A stretch of DNA of 44,085 nt from Bacteroidaceae bacterium (GCA_900768625.1 CAAGDO010000243.1:1-44085); one strand, 5' to 3'; positions 34,606 through 43,396 are shown, counted from the stretch's first letter. The notes: generated by a model from the sequence alone, not told the origin. Program-made: numbers and translations.

Positions 34606-36087
34606 TCAACTCATCAAGGGGATAGAGATGAGGAATTTGGTACCCTTGCCGTATTCGCTTTCCGCGTGGATACTTCCACCGAGCGCCTTGATCACGTTGT
34701 GCACGTAAGCAAGTCCCAATCCGAAGCCCTTCACGTCGTGTCGGTTGCCCGTATGAACACGGTAGAACTTCTCGAAGATTTTTTTCAAGTCCTCACGTCG
34801 GATACCGATTCCGTTGTCCTCAATGCTGAGCACCAGACGATTGCCCTCATTGCGGGTCGTCACATTCAAATGGAGCGGACGTTCAGCCGATTTATACTTC
34901 ACGGCATTGTCCAGCAGATTGAACAGGACATTCGTGAAATGCAATTCGTCGACGAACACAATCGCATCCTCCGCATCCAAATGAGCATCGATGGTGCCCC
35001 CCGTGCTTTCCACCTTGAGGCGGAACGTGTTGACCGTGTCGTTCACCAGAATGTTGGCATCCAGTTCCTTGCGCTTGAAGGTGGCCGCCTTGCGGTCGAA
35101 CATCGACATCTGCAACACCTTCTCCACCTGGAACCTCAAGCGTTTCGTCTCATCGACAATCACTTGCAAGATATGCTTGAACATCGTCTCACTCTTCGCC
35201 ACAGCCGGATCGCTCAGCATCTGCGCAGCCAGAGAAATGCTCGAAATCGGCGTTTTGAATTCATGCGTCATGTTGTTGATGAAGTCATTCTTGATCTCCG
35301 TGAGCTTCTTCTGCCGGAAAATGGTGTAGATGGTGAAGATGAAGATGATCAGCAGCACCAAGGTGAATATGATGGCAGGAATGATGAAGCGCACACTCGC
35401 AAAGATATATCTCTGCATGTCGGGGAAATGGATGTAGAGCAATCCCATCTGTGCACTCGGGTCATTGGGGTAGAGCACCTGCTTATAGGTGAAGTTCTCT
35501 CCTTCGGCCGTATAGTCGGAACATCTGTACACCTCCCGTCCATCTGAAGTCGTGACATAGAAGTGATAGTCGATGTTGATGCCATTGCTGCGAAGTTCCG
35601 CCCTCAAGTCGCTATCGAGCGCCCGGAAGTCAACTCTTTCAGCCAGAGGCTTATCGCTCGTCTTATAGAGAATGGAATAGACCACCTCGTTGAGCAAAGC
35701 ACGCTGGTAGACATAGCGTTGGCGAACGGAATCGCGCAGAGACTCATCGACCTTGTCCTTGTTGAAACCGTCGAGGAACAACCCCTTGGGCACAGAGGCG
35801 GGCGTCGTTGAATGGGTGCGTATTTCGAAGGGAGTCGGCGTATTCGTCTGAGCGGTCAGTGAATCCGGCCTCACCCCTTTTTTCTTGAATTGCTCTTCGA
35901 GCCCAAGTTTTGTTTCATTGAGCTCCAGATTGCGTGCGGTCTGATAAAGGCTGCGTGTGACCGATTCATCAAACTGCTCCTTGCGCATATTGATGACTTC
36001 TTCCAGATACTTGGCCTGCATGAATAGCAGAATCAAGAAGGAAGCGCCCATCACGCCAGCTATCAGCCATATGGTTGACTTTTTCAT
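34606..36087 (-). CDS. rprX: Sensor histidine kinase (RprX-like)
   Basis: A 493-residue membrane kinase. Two transmembrane helices (about 6-24 and 232-256) bracket a periplasmic sensor region of some 205 residues. HisKA has the phospho-accepting His275 in MTHEFKTPISS. HATPase_c shows the N-box LLDNAVKY, G1 DNGIGI and G2 GFGLGLAYV. The gene precedes rprY by 57 bases and is likely in one transcript with it. A TAACTTTG promoter box ends only six bases before the start codon, so the message may be leaderless. Confidence 0.93.
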   Translation of the reverse strand: MKKSTIWLIAGVMGASFLILLFMQAKYLEEVINMRKEQFDESVTRSLYQTARNLELNETKLGLEEQFKKKGVRPDSLTAQTNTPTPFEIRTHSTTPASVPKGLFLDGFNKDKVDESLRDSVRQRYVYQRALLNEVVYSILYKTSDKPLAERVDFRALDSDLRAELRSNGINIDYHFYVTTSDGREVYRCSDYTAEGENFTYKQVLYPNDPSAQMGLLYIHFPDMQRYIFASVRFIIPAIIFTLVLLIIFIFTIYTIFRQKKLTEIKNDFINNMTHEFKTPISSISLAAQMLSDPAVAKSETMFKHILQVIVDETKRLRFQVEKVLQMSMFDRKAATFKRKELDANILVNDTVNTFRLKVESTGGTIDAHLDAEDAIVFVDELHFTNVLFNLLDNAVKYKSAERPLHLNVTTRNEGNRLVLSIEDNGIGIRREDLKKIFEKFYRVHTGNRHDVKGFGLGLAYVHNVIKALGGSIHAESEYGKGTKFLISIPLMS

Positions 36088-36092
36088 GACGG

Positions 36093-36100
36093 CAAAGTTA
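36093..36100 (-). promoter_or_regulatory. Candidate -7 element very close to the rprX start
   Basis: TAACTTTG on the minus strand, with the final G at 36093 and the ATG at 36087. If used, transcription would start at or next to the start codon. No clear -33 TTTG. Confidence 0.5.
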
Positions 36101-36264
36101 GGCTATTGGTTAAAAGAGACAGCGGACAATACGGGCTTTTTCTTAACAAAACCCCTATTTTTAACATACATAAGTCCTCTTACTTATCAAAACAACAAGT
36201 ATAGAGAAGTTCCCATTCCATTTTTCAGTTGTTTTTCTTCGCACTGAAGTTCAGACGGCTTCAC

Positions 36265-37026
36265 CTATACATCCCAAACATGGAAATACTTGGGGAACTC
36301 CCAATTGTATCGTAGCATTGAAGTCCCCAAAGACAGAATACTCACAGTTGTGCCCTCCGCCTTCAGCACTTCTTTGGCGCAAGCGCGCATGGTGCTGCCA
36401 TTGGTGATGATATCGTCCACAAGCAACACATGCTTTCCCGCAATCAGGGAAGCATCAACCAAAGCAAAAGCATCACCCACATTCTTTTCCCGAGCTTCAC
36501 CTCTCAGATGCGTCTGCGATTGATGGAAATGGCACCGCACCACAGCGTCCACGACCACCGGCAAACCAGTGACAGAAGAAAATCCCCGCGCCAACATTTC
36601 GCTTTGGTTGTAGCCACGATGCAACTTTCGCATTCGCGTCAACGGTATGGGGACAATGCAATCAACAGTGTTGAGAAAATCACTTTCGGAAAGATCCAAA
36701 GCCATCAACCTTCCCATCTGAACGGCCATATGAGCGTCTCCATTATACTTGAAAGCGGTATATATCCGGCTGAAAGGAACATCATGCGAATAGAAAAGAA
36801 AACTTGACGCCCGTTTGAAACGCGGTCCCAGAATGACGAATCGACGTTCCGTGGGATTCTCCTTACGGCCATAGTAATTTGTGCGCGGAAGCTTTTCCGT
36901 GCATGATGGGCAAAGACACCATTCGCCGATTGACAACCTGCACCCGCAAATGGGACAATAACGCGGAAAGACCTCCCTATAGAGCGATTGCAATGAAATA
37001 CGTATGTTGTTCAGAAGCTTCTTCAT
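36265..37026 (-). CDS. comF: ComF family phosphoribosyltransferase-like protein
   Basis: A 253-residue ComF-type protein. The ATG at 37026 (MKKLLNNIRISLQSLYREVF) matches the family start; an upstream extension of 40 residues is rejected. A zinc-ribbon follows (Cys24, Cys27, Cys39, Cys42, with two more Cys at 29 and 37). The phosphoribosyltransferase domain has IPLTRMRKLHRGYNQSEMLA and the PRPP-binding loop VLLVDDIITNGSTM. In competent bacteria ComF helps internalised single-stranded DNA; in Bacteroidetes the role is less certain. Confidence 0.93.
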   Translation of the reverse strand: MKKLLNNIRISLQSLYREVFPRYCPICGCRLSIGEWCLCPSCTEKLPRTNYYGRKENPTERRFVILGPRFKRASSFLFYSHDVPFSRIYTAFKYNGDAHMAVQMGRLMALDLSESDFLNTVDCIVPIPLTRMRKLHRGYNQSEMLARGFSSVTGLPVVVDAVVRCHFHQSQTHLRGEAREKNVGDAFALVDASLIAGKHVLLVDDIITNGSTMRACAKEVLKAEGTTVSILSLGTSMLRYNWEFPKYFHVWDV

Positions 37027-37167
37027 GGCCAGTAAGTATGAAAAAGAGCAACGGACGAAACGGGAATGCTCCTGCTCCGTCTTCCAGCGAATGCCCCACC
37101 CGATCCCAACCGATGGAAGGACCCCACGCCAGAGAACCAGCAGCAAAACCAGTTTCGTCCGTCAAAC

Positions 37168-37614
37168 TCAGAAAGAAGACAGTTTACGGAAAACCATATG
37201 GTCCGTCACCTTCACCAAACTACGCCCCTTGGCGCGCTTGATGGCATTTCCTCCCACAGCCTGATAGTTGAATATACTGTCCGACTGCTGGGTAAACTCA
37301 ATGTTCTGCGAATCCGAACCGATGTCGTTGCTGAAACGCAGTGTGGCCTTACCATTCTTCTCCTTATGGGAAATGAGCATCCAAGTGCCATAGATGTCAC
37401 CGTTCATATACCCATTCATCTTGCCAAGGAATCCGAAGCCTGGTGCCGTCAAATTGGTCTCATAGAGGTTGAGATAGAGATGCGTGCCCGTTTCCTTGCA
37501 GAAGAAATGTCCGGCAAACGGGCGTTCGTCCCCCTTCGGCTGAGCCGTCTGAGCCCACGCCCAAGCAGCGGAAAGAGAAGCAAAGAGGAGGATAAGCAGG
37601 AATAATCGTTTCAT
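37168..37614 (-). CDS. Small secreted protein, unknown
   Basis: A 148-residue exported protein. The signal peptide (about 1-22, RLFLLILLFASLSAAWAWAQ) has no lipobox. The mature part is beta-rich (HLYLNLYETNLTAPGFGFLG, GTWMLISHKEKNGKATLRF) and could form a small beta-sandwich or lipocalin-like barrel, but I recognise no family. One copy of the 65-bp repeat lies 30 bases upstream of its start codon. Confidence 0.82.
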   Translation of the reverse strand: MKRLFLLILLFASLSAAWAWAQTAQPKGDERPFAGHFFCKETGTHLYLNLYETNLTAPGFGFLGKMNGYMNGDIYGTWMLISHKEKNGKATLRFSNDIGSDSQNIEFTQQSDSIFNYQAVGGNAIKRAKGRSLVKVTDHMVFRKLSSF

Positions 37615-37644
37615 AATCTATGCAGAATAAGGGAAGTCAGCAAT

Positions 37645-37709
37645 GAAGTCGTCTAAACTTTTCTGACGAAGATTTGATTTGAAGTTTGAGCTCTTCTAAA
37701 TTCAATCTT
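37645..37709 (-). repeat. 65-bp intergenic repeat, copy 1
   Basis: Identical over 65 bases to copy 4 (43934-43998). It contains a CGTC...GACG hairpin, an imperfect AAGATTTGATTT / AAATTCAATCTT inverted repeat and a central GAGCTC. It sits 30 bases upstream of the secreted-protein start. Confidence 0.92.
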
Positions 37710-37745
37710 TCGAAAGCAAGCACCTCCGCTTCGCAACGGCCCACG

Positions 37746-38273
37746 TCATTCTTCGTCACTGCCATCGCCTTCGCGGAGAATCATCGTTGTCGCACCGATC
37801 GTGATGATGTCACCCTCCGAAATGTTCACTCTGTCCTTCGGACCGAGGATTTCGTTTTGAAGGAAAGTACCCGTGTTCGACGGTGCATCGCGAAGCACAA
37901 ACTTCACGTCCCCATTGCGCGTCGTACGAACATTGATGATGCAATGGGTCGTGTCGACACTCGGGTCAACCGTCTTGATGGGTGCATTGATGCCGCTCCC
38001 CTTCACCTGTCGGCCGACCACGTTCTCACCTTCATAAAGGGGGATGACCTGCTTGAAATGGAAAGCATTCTCAAGTACCACCAAATGTCCCAACACAGGC
38101 GCATCCTTCTCTTCCTCCCCGTCCACTTCTGTCTGCGGTTTGGGTTGGGGAATACGGATTTTGAACTGCTTGTGACATTCCGGACATTCAAACACCAGAA
38201 TGCGTCCAGGTTCATATTGCGTCTCATCGAAAAGGATGGCTTCGTCACATTTGGGGCAACGGATTCGTTTCAT
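37746..38273 (-). CDS. Zinc-ribbon and FHA domain protein
   Basis: A 175-residue cytoplasmic protein. An N-terminal MJ0042-like zinc finger has Cys6, Cys9, Cys30 and Cys33 (CPKCDE and CPECHK). After an acidic linker (about 45-60) comes an FHA domain (about 80-170) with NVVGRQ, THCIINV, DAPSNTGTFLQNEIL and INISEGDIITIG-like strands; the phosphopeptide-binding Arg, Ser/Thr-His and Asn positions appear present. It probably reads Thr-phosphorylated partners. No Ser/Thr kinase gene is in the window. Confidence 0.9.
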   Translation of the reverse strand: MKRIRCPKCDEAILFDETQYEPGRILVFECPECHKQFKIRIPQPKPQTEVDGEEEKDAPVLGHLVVLENAFHFKQVIPLYEGENVVGRQVKGSGINAPIKTVDPSVDTTHCIINVRTTRNGDVKFVLRDAPSNTGTFLQNEILGPKDRVNISEGDIITIGATTMILREGDGSDEE

Positions 38274-38301
38274 CGGATTGGAAAACTATAGTGATTATCA
38301 T

Positions 38302-38366
38302 GAAATCGTCCAAACTTCTCTGATGAAGATCGGGTTTGGAGTTCGAGCTCTTCTGAATTCAGACGG
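38302..38366 (-). repeat. 65-bp intergenic repeat, copy 2 (diverged)
   Basis: A diverged copy with about three quarters of positions matching copies 1 and 4, keeping TCGTC, CTGA(C/T)GAAGAT and GAGCTCTTCT. It lies 28 bases upstream of the FHA gene start. Confidence 0.8.
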
Positions 38367-38584
38367 ATTCAATGGATTCTAACCAACAACGAGTTGGCTG
38401 AAAAACATCGTCGGAAAATAAAGCGGAAGCACATCGTGCCCTCTTTGCCGTCGTGCAGGCCAGAATTTCTGTCCCCGCATCCAGCGTCTGTCCGCATTTT
38501 CCAAACCGTTCGTTTGTCAGTCAACTCGTTGCGTTCGGTGTTGTGTGTTGATTCAAAAAATTGTCGCAAGAGCGAAGGAGGCGG
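38367..38584. other. Gene-free stretch between FHA and SPOR genes
   Basis: With copy 2 of the repeat this forms a 311-base gap. It holds a short hairpin (AACCAAC/GTTGG, 38381-38397) that could weakly terminate the minus-strand SPOR transcript. Short open frames on both strands have no recognisable features. I see nothing else. Confidence 0.5.
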
Positions 38585-39634
38585 TCATTGCACTTCCATC
38601 ACCCATGCCTGATCGAAAGCTTCGTTGTCGCGCAGCTTTCTGAGCTGCAACTGGGCTTCCTGTTGCGTGGCGTAAGCACCGTAGATGACTCTCACCATGC
38701 GTCCGCGCAAATAGATTTCCGCGTCAGCCAGGCCCTGCTTCTTCAGTTGGGCCGTCAGTTCGCGCGCGTTGCCTTGAGGAATGGCGCTTGCCAACACAAT
38801 GGTGTACTTTCCTGCCGCAAGCGTCACCTTCTCTTCTGCCTTTCCGGATGAAGCGGGAGCTACGGGCGCTGCAGGAGTCGTTTCCTCCAGCTCTGCCTCT
38901 TTGGCCTTGGCCGCTTCCGTTTCCTTCTGCGCGGGAGCGTCAGTCGTTCTTGCAGCATTCACAATCGGAGCAAACAACTGTTCGCTGATGACAGCCGCAT
39001 TCTGCTGCTCCATCTTGGAAGAATTGCCCACTGGCGTTGCCCAAATGAAATAGAAGAACATCGCCACCACGGCAGCCGCAACGTAATTCACCAGTTCGCG
39101 GTTCAGACTGATCGTATAGTCCTTTTCCGTACGCTTCAGACGCGGCTTCAGCTGCTTGATTTTGTTCTTCGTACTCGTGCTGGTCTCAGCCGGCGGTTCA
39201 TCCGTCTGCGATTGCGTCAGCACGGGGAGCGACAAGGAATCCAGTCCGTAGAGCTCAGGCGAGATGACGCCCGCTTCACAAGGCTCGAAATTGTACTGCC
39301 CATTGACGCCCAGCTTCAGCAAGCCGATACCGTGGAGCATATACTCCCCCTTTTCGGCCAGCTCTTCCTTCAACTGAGCCACAGCGTCATCAATCAGCTT
39401 CAGGCTTTCAGGATAGGTGCTGTCGTAGGCATGCATATACGATTGAGCCAGGAGCCCGTCATTGATGGCGAGTTCCGAATTAAAGCCCACACTGCGACAG
39501 GGCGGCAAGAAGAGCTGCTCGTCAGCAATGCGACGCGCAGGAACGTACTGGGTGACGAAACCGCCCAAACCGGGCACTATCACGCAGTCATGCTTCAGCA
39601 AAAGGCTTTCAATATGTCGGGATAACTCAATCAT
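38585..39634 (-). CDS. HU-CCDC81 and SPOR domain membrane protein
   Basis: A 349-residue single-pass membrane protein. The N-terminal 130 residues (MIELSRHIESLLLKHDCVIV PGLGGF, then a second unit with YMLHGIGLLKLGVNGQYNF) fit the two prokaryotic CCDC81-type HU domains known from Bacteroidetes. A basic linker (KQLKPRLKRTEKD) precedes a transmembrane helix at 181-199, then an Ala/Glu/Pro-rich periplasmic linker and a SPOR domain (about 275-349, KYTIVLASAIPQGNARELTA), which in other proteins binds denuded septal glycan. The start at 39634 is fixed by homology to the HU-CCDC81 opening. A cell-division role is inferred. Confidence 0.9.
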   Translation of the reverse strand: MIELSRHIESLLLKHDCVIVPGLGGFVTQYVPARRIADEQLFLPPCRSVGFNSELAINDGLLAQSYMHAYDSTYPESLKLIDDAVAQLKEELAEKGEYMLHGIGLLKLGVNGQYNFEPCEAGVISPELYGLDSLSLPVLTQSQTDEPPAETSTSTKNKIKQLKPRLKRTEKDYTISLNRELVNYVAAAVVAMFFYFIWATPVGNSSKMEQQNAAVISEQLFAPIVNAARTTDAPAQKETEAAKAKEAELEETTPAAPVAPASSGKAEEKVTLAAGKYTIVLASAIPQGNARELTAQLKKQGLADAEIYLRGRMVRVIYGAYATQQEAQLQLRKLRDNEAFDQAWVMEVQ

Positions 39635-39638
39635 ACTG

Positions 39639-39646
39639 CAAAGGTA
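39639..39646 (-). promoter_or_regulatory. Candidate -7 element next to the SPOR gene start
   Basis: TACCTTTG on the minus strand ends five bases before the ATG at 39634; TTTCG near 39665-39669 is a possible weak -33. As with rprX, this implies a leaderless or nearly leaderless transcript. Confidence 0.5.
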
Positions 39647-39772
39647 CCCATTTCTTTTGGATTGCGAAACGTTGCAGAGGGGATTTTTTACGCTTTTTCC
39701 CGTGTGTTTTTCGCCCATGCTCCAGTTAGTCGCCAGAATGCGAAGCAGGCATGCCGAATCCCGACAGTGTCG

Positions 39773-40696
39773 TCAATCAAACGACACATAAGGCGTCAAC
39801 TTCCGGAAGTCCGTTTCGGTAAAAACCTTGTAGAGGCGCAGGTCGCGCCAGGAACGGATCGGTCCATACCGGCGGACATGATTGACGATGGCCTTCGTCT
39901 GTTCGTAGGAGAAATAGGGATGGCGCACGATTTCCTTGAAACTGGCATGATTGATACGGATTTTGCGGAGCGACGGTGCTTTTTCCATGCGAAACCAACG
40001 TTCGGCGCCAGCAGGCAGCCCTTCAACTTCTCCAATCTGATGCACACTGACAAACCCACCCATCCGCTCGCGATAAGCCACAATCTTCCGGGCATAATAG
40101 CCGCCGATACCCGGCACGCGATTCAGCTGTGCGCTGTCGGCAGAGTTGATATCCAGCGTTTCCCCTTCCTTCATTTTTTCAACAGCTCCATAGGACGGCC
40201 TGTCGCCCACAGGAACACCATGGTGCGCCCCATTCTCCTCATCATAGGCAAACGTTTTCCGTTGGTCCTCCGGAGCGATTCGTACATAAGGACGCAGTCG
40301 CAGGAAATCCTCATGGTTCAACCCGTAAAGACGGGCCAGGTCATCCGGTGAATGCCAACGCCCTCCCTTCCGCCGATAGGCCAACAGGTTGCGCACTTGA
40401 CGCGACGAAAGCCCCAACCGCACCAAGGTCGAAGAATCGGCATGGTTGGGATCAAAAGGGAAAAGCCGCACATCAGAAGAAAGTCCATCCCTCTCACCCC
40501 TGTCCCGTTGCACGGAAGCTGTCGCCGCCCTTTGTGCATATTGCTCCAGGGAATCCGCGCGTTCCTGCGAAACATGAAGCATCGGATCGGCCGCATTCGA
40601 CATCCAGAAGTACAGCCCCGTTGCCAATCCCAAAAGAATCGCCGCCAGCGCCAGGAACCCCTTGATATCGGTGCACGCATAATACAGTTTATTCAT
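39773..40696 (-). CDS. ComEA-like helix-hairpin-helix protein
   Basis: A 307-residue protein with one N-terminal transmembrane helix (about 12-32, FLALAAILLGLATGLYFWMS), then three helix-hairpin-helix modules: DPNHADSSTLVRLGLSSRQV (~78), DINSADSAQLNRVPGIGGYY (~183) and RINHASFKEIVRHPYFSYEQ (~247). The middle one is the canonical ComEA DNA-binding form. It is predicted to be anchored in the inner membrane with the modules in the periplasm. In competent species ComEA binds incoming DNA; ComF lies 3 kb downstream on the same strand, consistent with, but not proof of, DNA uptake. Confidence 0.9.
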   Translation of the reverse strand: MNKLYYACTDIKGFLALAAILLGLATGLYFWMSNAADPMLHVSQERADSLEQYAQRAATASVQRDRGERDGLSSDVRLFPFDPNHADSSTLVRLGLSSRQVRNLLAYRRKGGRWHSPDDLARLYGLNHEDFLRLRPYVRIAPEDQRKTFAYDEENGAHHGVPVGDRPSYGAVEKMKEGETLDINSADSAQLNRVPGIGGYYARKIVAYRERMGGFVSVHQIGEVEGLPAGAERWFRMEKAPSLRKIRINHASFKEIVRHPYFSYEQTKAIVNHVRRYGPIRSWRDLRLYKVFTETDFRKLTPYVSFD

Positions 40697-40805
40697 GATA
40701 CGACCTGATTGATTTTAGTAACGGTTAAGAAACGACTTCCGCCATATGGGCTTGCCCACCTATTGAGCGTACAAATATCCACACAAGGAAATCCCCATCA
40801 GGCAT

Positions 40806-41918
40806 TCACTTCCTGCCCGCATAGTTATAGCACCACCAATAAGTGTCGCCATAGGATCGGCGGAGCAGATTGCGTCTGACGCGCGGATCAGCGATGCTGT
40901 CGCCCATGTCGGAATAATCCTTCAGATTGGCCTCAATGGCCGCATCCCGATGGATAATGACCGGACGTGTGCGCAATCTCGCATACATGACCAGCGCTTC
41001 GGCATAATAGTGAGGCACATGCCGACACTGCTCCAAACGACCATAGAATCGCGGATACTCACGAGCGAAATCATCTATTCTGCGGTCGAGCAGAAGACCG
41101 CACAGATAGTAGTCAGCAGCCACGCTCGGACGACGTCCCGCCTTTTCCGCGCAACGTGCGAAGTAGTCCAACGCGTTCTCCCCGTCCCGTTTCCTATCAC
41201 CCAATTTGGCAGCCAGGGAATCCGCGGGGAAAATCCACGACTGTTTCCCATCTTCAGGAAAGAGCAGCAACGAACTCCCCACCGACGAAGGAAACGGCTG
41301 GGCAAACAGTTCGTCCGCCAAATGTCCGGGTTTGGAAGCCATGGCATATGCGCGCAAAGCCACGAGGCGACGGGAAGTGGCCAGAGACTTGTGTCCCACC
41401 TTCAATGCCCGTTTGGGATGCCCGTCGAGCAGACAAGCCGCCGTGCGCAATTCATGATGCTCCACATCCGTCGTTGCCGCACCGATTCCCATGAAGAGAC
41501 TCATCAGCAGAAGGCTCACTGCGGGAGGCATGAACTGCTTCCAGATGCCCCCACCCTTCCGTTCGGCACTATGCTTTCTCCACCGGGCCGTTTCGGCAAA
41601 CATGCCACAGACCGCCACAACCAGCAACACCAGCTGATGCGCCAGCGAACCGAAGGGCACACTCACCCATGCCGTCACGCCCCATGCCCAGACCATATAG
41701 GGGAGCATCGGGGGGAGCAGCCAGGCCTGACAGTGCCTGGAAAGCCATCGGCTGGACAGCGAAGCCACAACCGTAACCACCAAAGCCACCAGCCAGGAAA
41801 GATCAGGAGCCGGACGCCCTGACAACTCACTGAAGAAAGCGGTGACCACGTCGCCCTGACCGACGTACAGGAAGAAAAAGAGGAAAAGAGCAAAATAGAT
41901 GCGTGAAAGGATGGACAT
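40806..41918 (-). CDS. Polytopic membrane protein, possibly DUF6057
   Basis: A 370-residue protein with about five hydrophobic segments in the first 155 residues (for example LSRIYFALFLFFFLYVGQG and LSWLVALVVTVVASLSSRWL) and a soluble C-terminal half containing helical, TPR-like repeats (ALDYFARCAEKAG, YAEALVMYARLRT). The pattern and the closing YGDTYWWCYNYAGRK suggest the Bacteroidetes family DUF6057, an assignment made from memory. Function unknown. A truncated copy of the 65-bp repeat lies 18 bases before its start. Confidence 0.8.
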   Translation of the reverse strand: MSILSRIYFALFLFFFLYVGQGDVVTAFFSELSGRPAPDLSWLVALVVTVVASLSSRWLSRHCQAWLLPPMLPYMVWAWGVTAWVSVPFGSLAHQLVLLVVAVCGMFAETARWRKHSAERKGGGIWKQFMPPAVSLLLMSLFMGIGAATTDVEHHELRTAACLLDGHPKRALKVGHKSLATSRRLVALRAYAMASKPGHLADELFAQPFPSSVGSSLLLFPEDGKQSWIFPADSLAAKLGDRKRDGENALDYFARCAEKAGRRPSVAADYYLCGLLLDRRIDDFAREYPRFYGRLEQCRHVPHYYAEALVMYARLRTRPVIIHRDAAIEANLKDYSDMGDSIADPRVRRNLLRRSYGDTYWWCYNYAGRK

Positions 41919-41936
41919 GACTACTCAGCTGTTTTT

Positions 41937-41971
41937 GAAGTCGTCTAAACTTTTCTGACGAAGATTTGATT
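41937..41971 (-). repeat. 65-bp intergenic repeat, copy 3 (truncated)
   Basis: The 35 bases nearest the start codon are identical to copies 1 and 4; the distal 30 bases are missing. It lies 18 bases upstream of the membrane protein gene. The rest of the gap to secG (41972-42159) shows no gene. Confidence 0.88.
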
Positions 41972-42159
41972 GAGAAACACACCAGATGAAAACACAAACG
42001 AGCGAACCGTCAGCCCTATTCATCCGCAGCGGAAAGAATCGGGCAAACCGTTCACTCGTCAGGAAAAAAGGCGAAAGATGAAGCCACCTCAGCGCCGCCC
42101 ACACCGCCCCTTTGACAGAGGGCCAGCACGCGGCGACAAACGGGCGCGTCATCAGCCAA

Positions 42160-42498
42160 TCAATTATTGGCAGCAGCGGGAGCTGCGGGAGCTGCGGGAG
42201 CAGCGGGAGTTGCAGCGGGAGCAGCAGGAGCTTCAGCAGGAGCGGCAGAAGTTACCACCGTGTTGACTTCCTGCGTACGGGGTGCGAAGAAAATAGTGCA
42301 AACCGACAGCACAACGAGCAATGCTGCAAGCGTCCAAGTGGCTTTTTCAACCACATCGGTAGTCTTGCGCACACCCATGATCTGGTTGGATGCAGCGAAA
42401 TTCGATGCCAAGCCACCACCCTTTGATTCCTGAATGAGCACAATAAATGTGAGCAGGACGGCCACGATGACAGCCAAGATTACAAGTACAGAATACAT
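42160..42498 (-). CDS. secG: Preprotein translocase subunit SecG
   Basis: A 112-residue SecG with two transmembrane helices (about 2-22 and 53-72) separated by the conserved LIQESKGGGLASNFA loop. The C-terminal 35 residues are almost pure Ala/Pro (APAAPAATPAAPAAP), a low-complexity tail encoded by imperfect GCTGCTCCCGC-type repeats that is common in Bacteroidetes SecG. It starts four bases after the stop of the preceding gene, so it is the last gene of an lptE-TPR-secG operon. Confidence 0.94.
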   Translation of the reverse strand: MYSVLVILAVIVAVLLTFIVLIQESKGGGLASNFAASNQIMGVRKTTDVVEKATWTLAALLVVLSVCTIFFAPRTQEVNTVVTSAAPAEAPAAPAATPAAPAAPAAPAAANN

Positions 42499-42502
42499 TT
42501 GC

Positions 42503-43270
42503 TTATTGTTTATTATGATTTTTGTTTACTATCAATTTCTGAAGAAAGCGGATTTGGTCTGCAAAGTAACTACTTTTTTTCGGATTATTCAAGTTTACCT
42601 TACGGATTATTTCAAGTGCTTTCTCATAACGTTGCTGTTTGATGTAGATTTTAGCCAATGTCATCGTCAGGAAAGCCTCGTCTGCGCCTTCTCCACCCGT
42701 ATTTTCAGTCTCCTCCTCCACTTCCGGAACAAATTCCGGTTGATCCTGCAAGCGGATGCGGTCGGGGGTGTTTTCAATGAAATCATCAATCAGCGCTGCA
42801 CTGCGGTCCGTACGTTTCGGATCTTCCGCTCCCCCGACTTCTTCAGGCGTGGGTTCGGCATCGTCCAGCTGGAGCAGATAGGAGGCATAATCCTGCGTGG
42901 CATCCGCCACCGTCAGTTTTCTCTTCGGCATCGAAGGCTCTTCCGACGTACTGAGGAAATCGTCGATCAAGGAGGCTGTGCGGTCAGACGCCGACTTCTC
43001 CTCCGCCACTTCGCGCTGGATGGGCGTGGGTTTGATTTCGTAGTGTCCCCCCTCGACCATCTGAAACAGTCTGCGCCGGTCCGGAATATAGAGCGCGGCG
43101 CGTCTCAGCTCTTCGCCGAACGACGTGTCATGCAAGAGAAAAAGATTCTGCAACAACAGCAACCGGGCAGCCTGGAAGTAGGGATACTTGGCCACGAGTT
43201 CCCTCAGCTCGAAAAGGGTGTCCTTGTTCAAGCGTTCGGGATGAGCTATGAGTTCGGCAATGGCTGGCAT
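42503..43270 (-). CDS. TPR-like protein between lptE and secG
   Basis: A 255-residue cytoplasmic protein. The ATG at 43270 (MPAIAELIAHPERLNKDTLF) is chosen over an upstream in-frame start that would add 40 atypical residues. An N-terminal helical domain (ELRELVAKYPYFQAARLLLL) is followed by a disordered acidic middle with a duplicated DR(T/S)A(S/A)LIDDF(L/I) motif (about 95 and 160), and a C-terminal TPR-like helix pair (FLTMTLAKIYIKQQRYEKAL EIIRK). The gene is characteristic of Bacteroidetes lptE-secG loci. Its role is unknown; the duplicated motif may be a docking peptide. Confidence 0.88.
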   Translation of the reverse strand: MPAIAELIAHPERLNKDTLFELRELVAKYPYFQAARLLLLQNLFLLHDTSFGEELRRAALYIPDRRRLFQMVEGGHYEIKPTPIQREVAEEKSASDRTASLIDDFLSTSEEPSMPKRKLTVADATQDYASYLLQLDDAEPTPEEVGGAEDPKRTDRSAALIDDFIENTPDRIRLQDQPEFVPEVEEETENTGGEGADEAFLTMTLAKIYIKQQRYEKALEIIRKVNLNNPKKSSYFADQIRFLQKLIVNKNHNKQ

Positions 43271-43396
43271 GATGGGAGAAGATGAAATGGAGGTTGATGA
43301 TGATGGATGGAGAAAGGGAACAGAAGCAGCGCGGATGCCGGACAGCTTCAGGAAGGGAAAGGGACAGCACACGCCCTCTGGCGCGCGCAACGTGCG

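Noticed and set aside
34666..35547. A 293-codon plus-strand frame opposite rprX
   Set aside because: Antisense shadow rich in His, Leu and Val, with no domain; the kinase motifs on the minus strand are unambiguous.
39773..40696. ComEA-like and ComF genes as evidence of a natural competence cluster
   Set aside because: Both families are widespread in Bacteroidetes without known competence, they are not adjacent, and no ComEC or DprA is in the window.
40950..41822. A 290-codon plus-strand frame opposite the DUF6057-like gene
   Set aside because: Low-complexity Arg/His/Gln translation typical of an antisense frame; the minus strand has membrane helices and a plausible start.
42160..42270. GC-rich repeats at the secG 3' end as a separate repeat element
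   Set aside because: They encode the Ala/Pro tail of SecG in frame, so they are coding low complexity.
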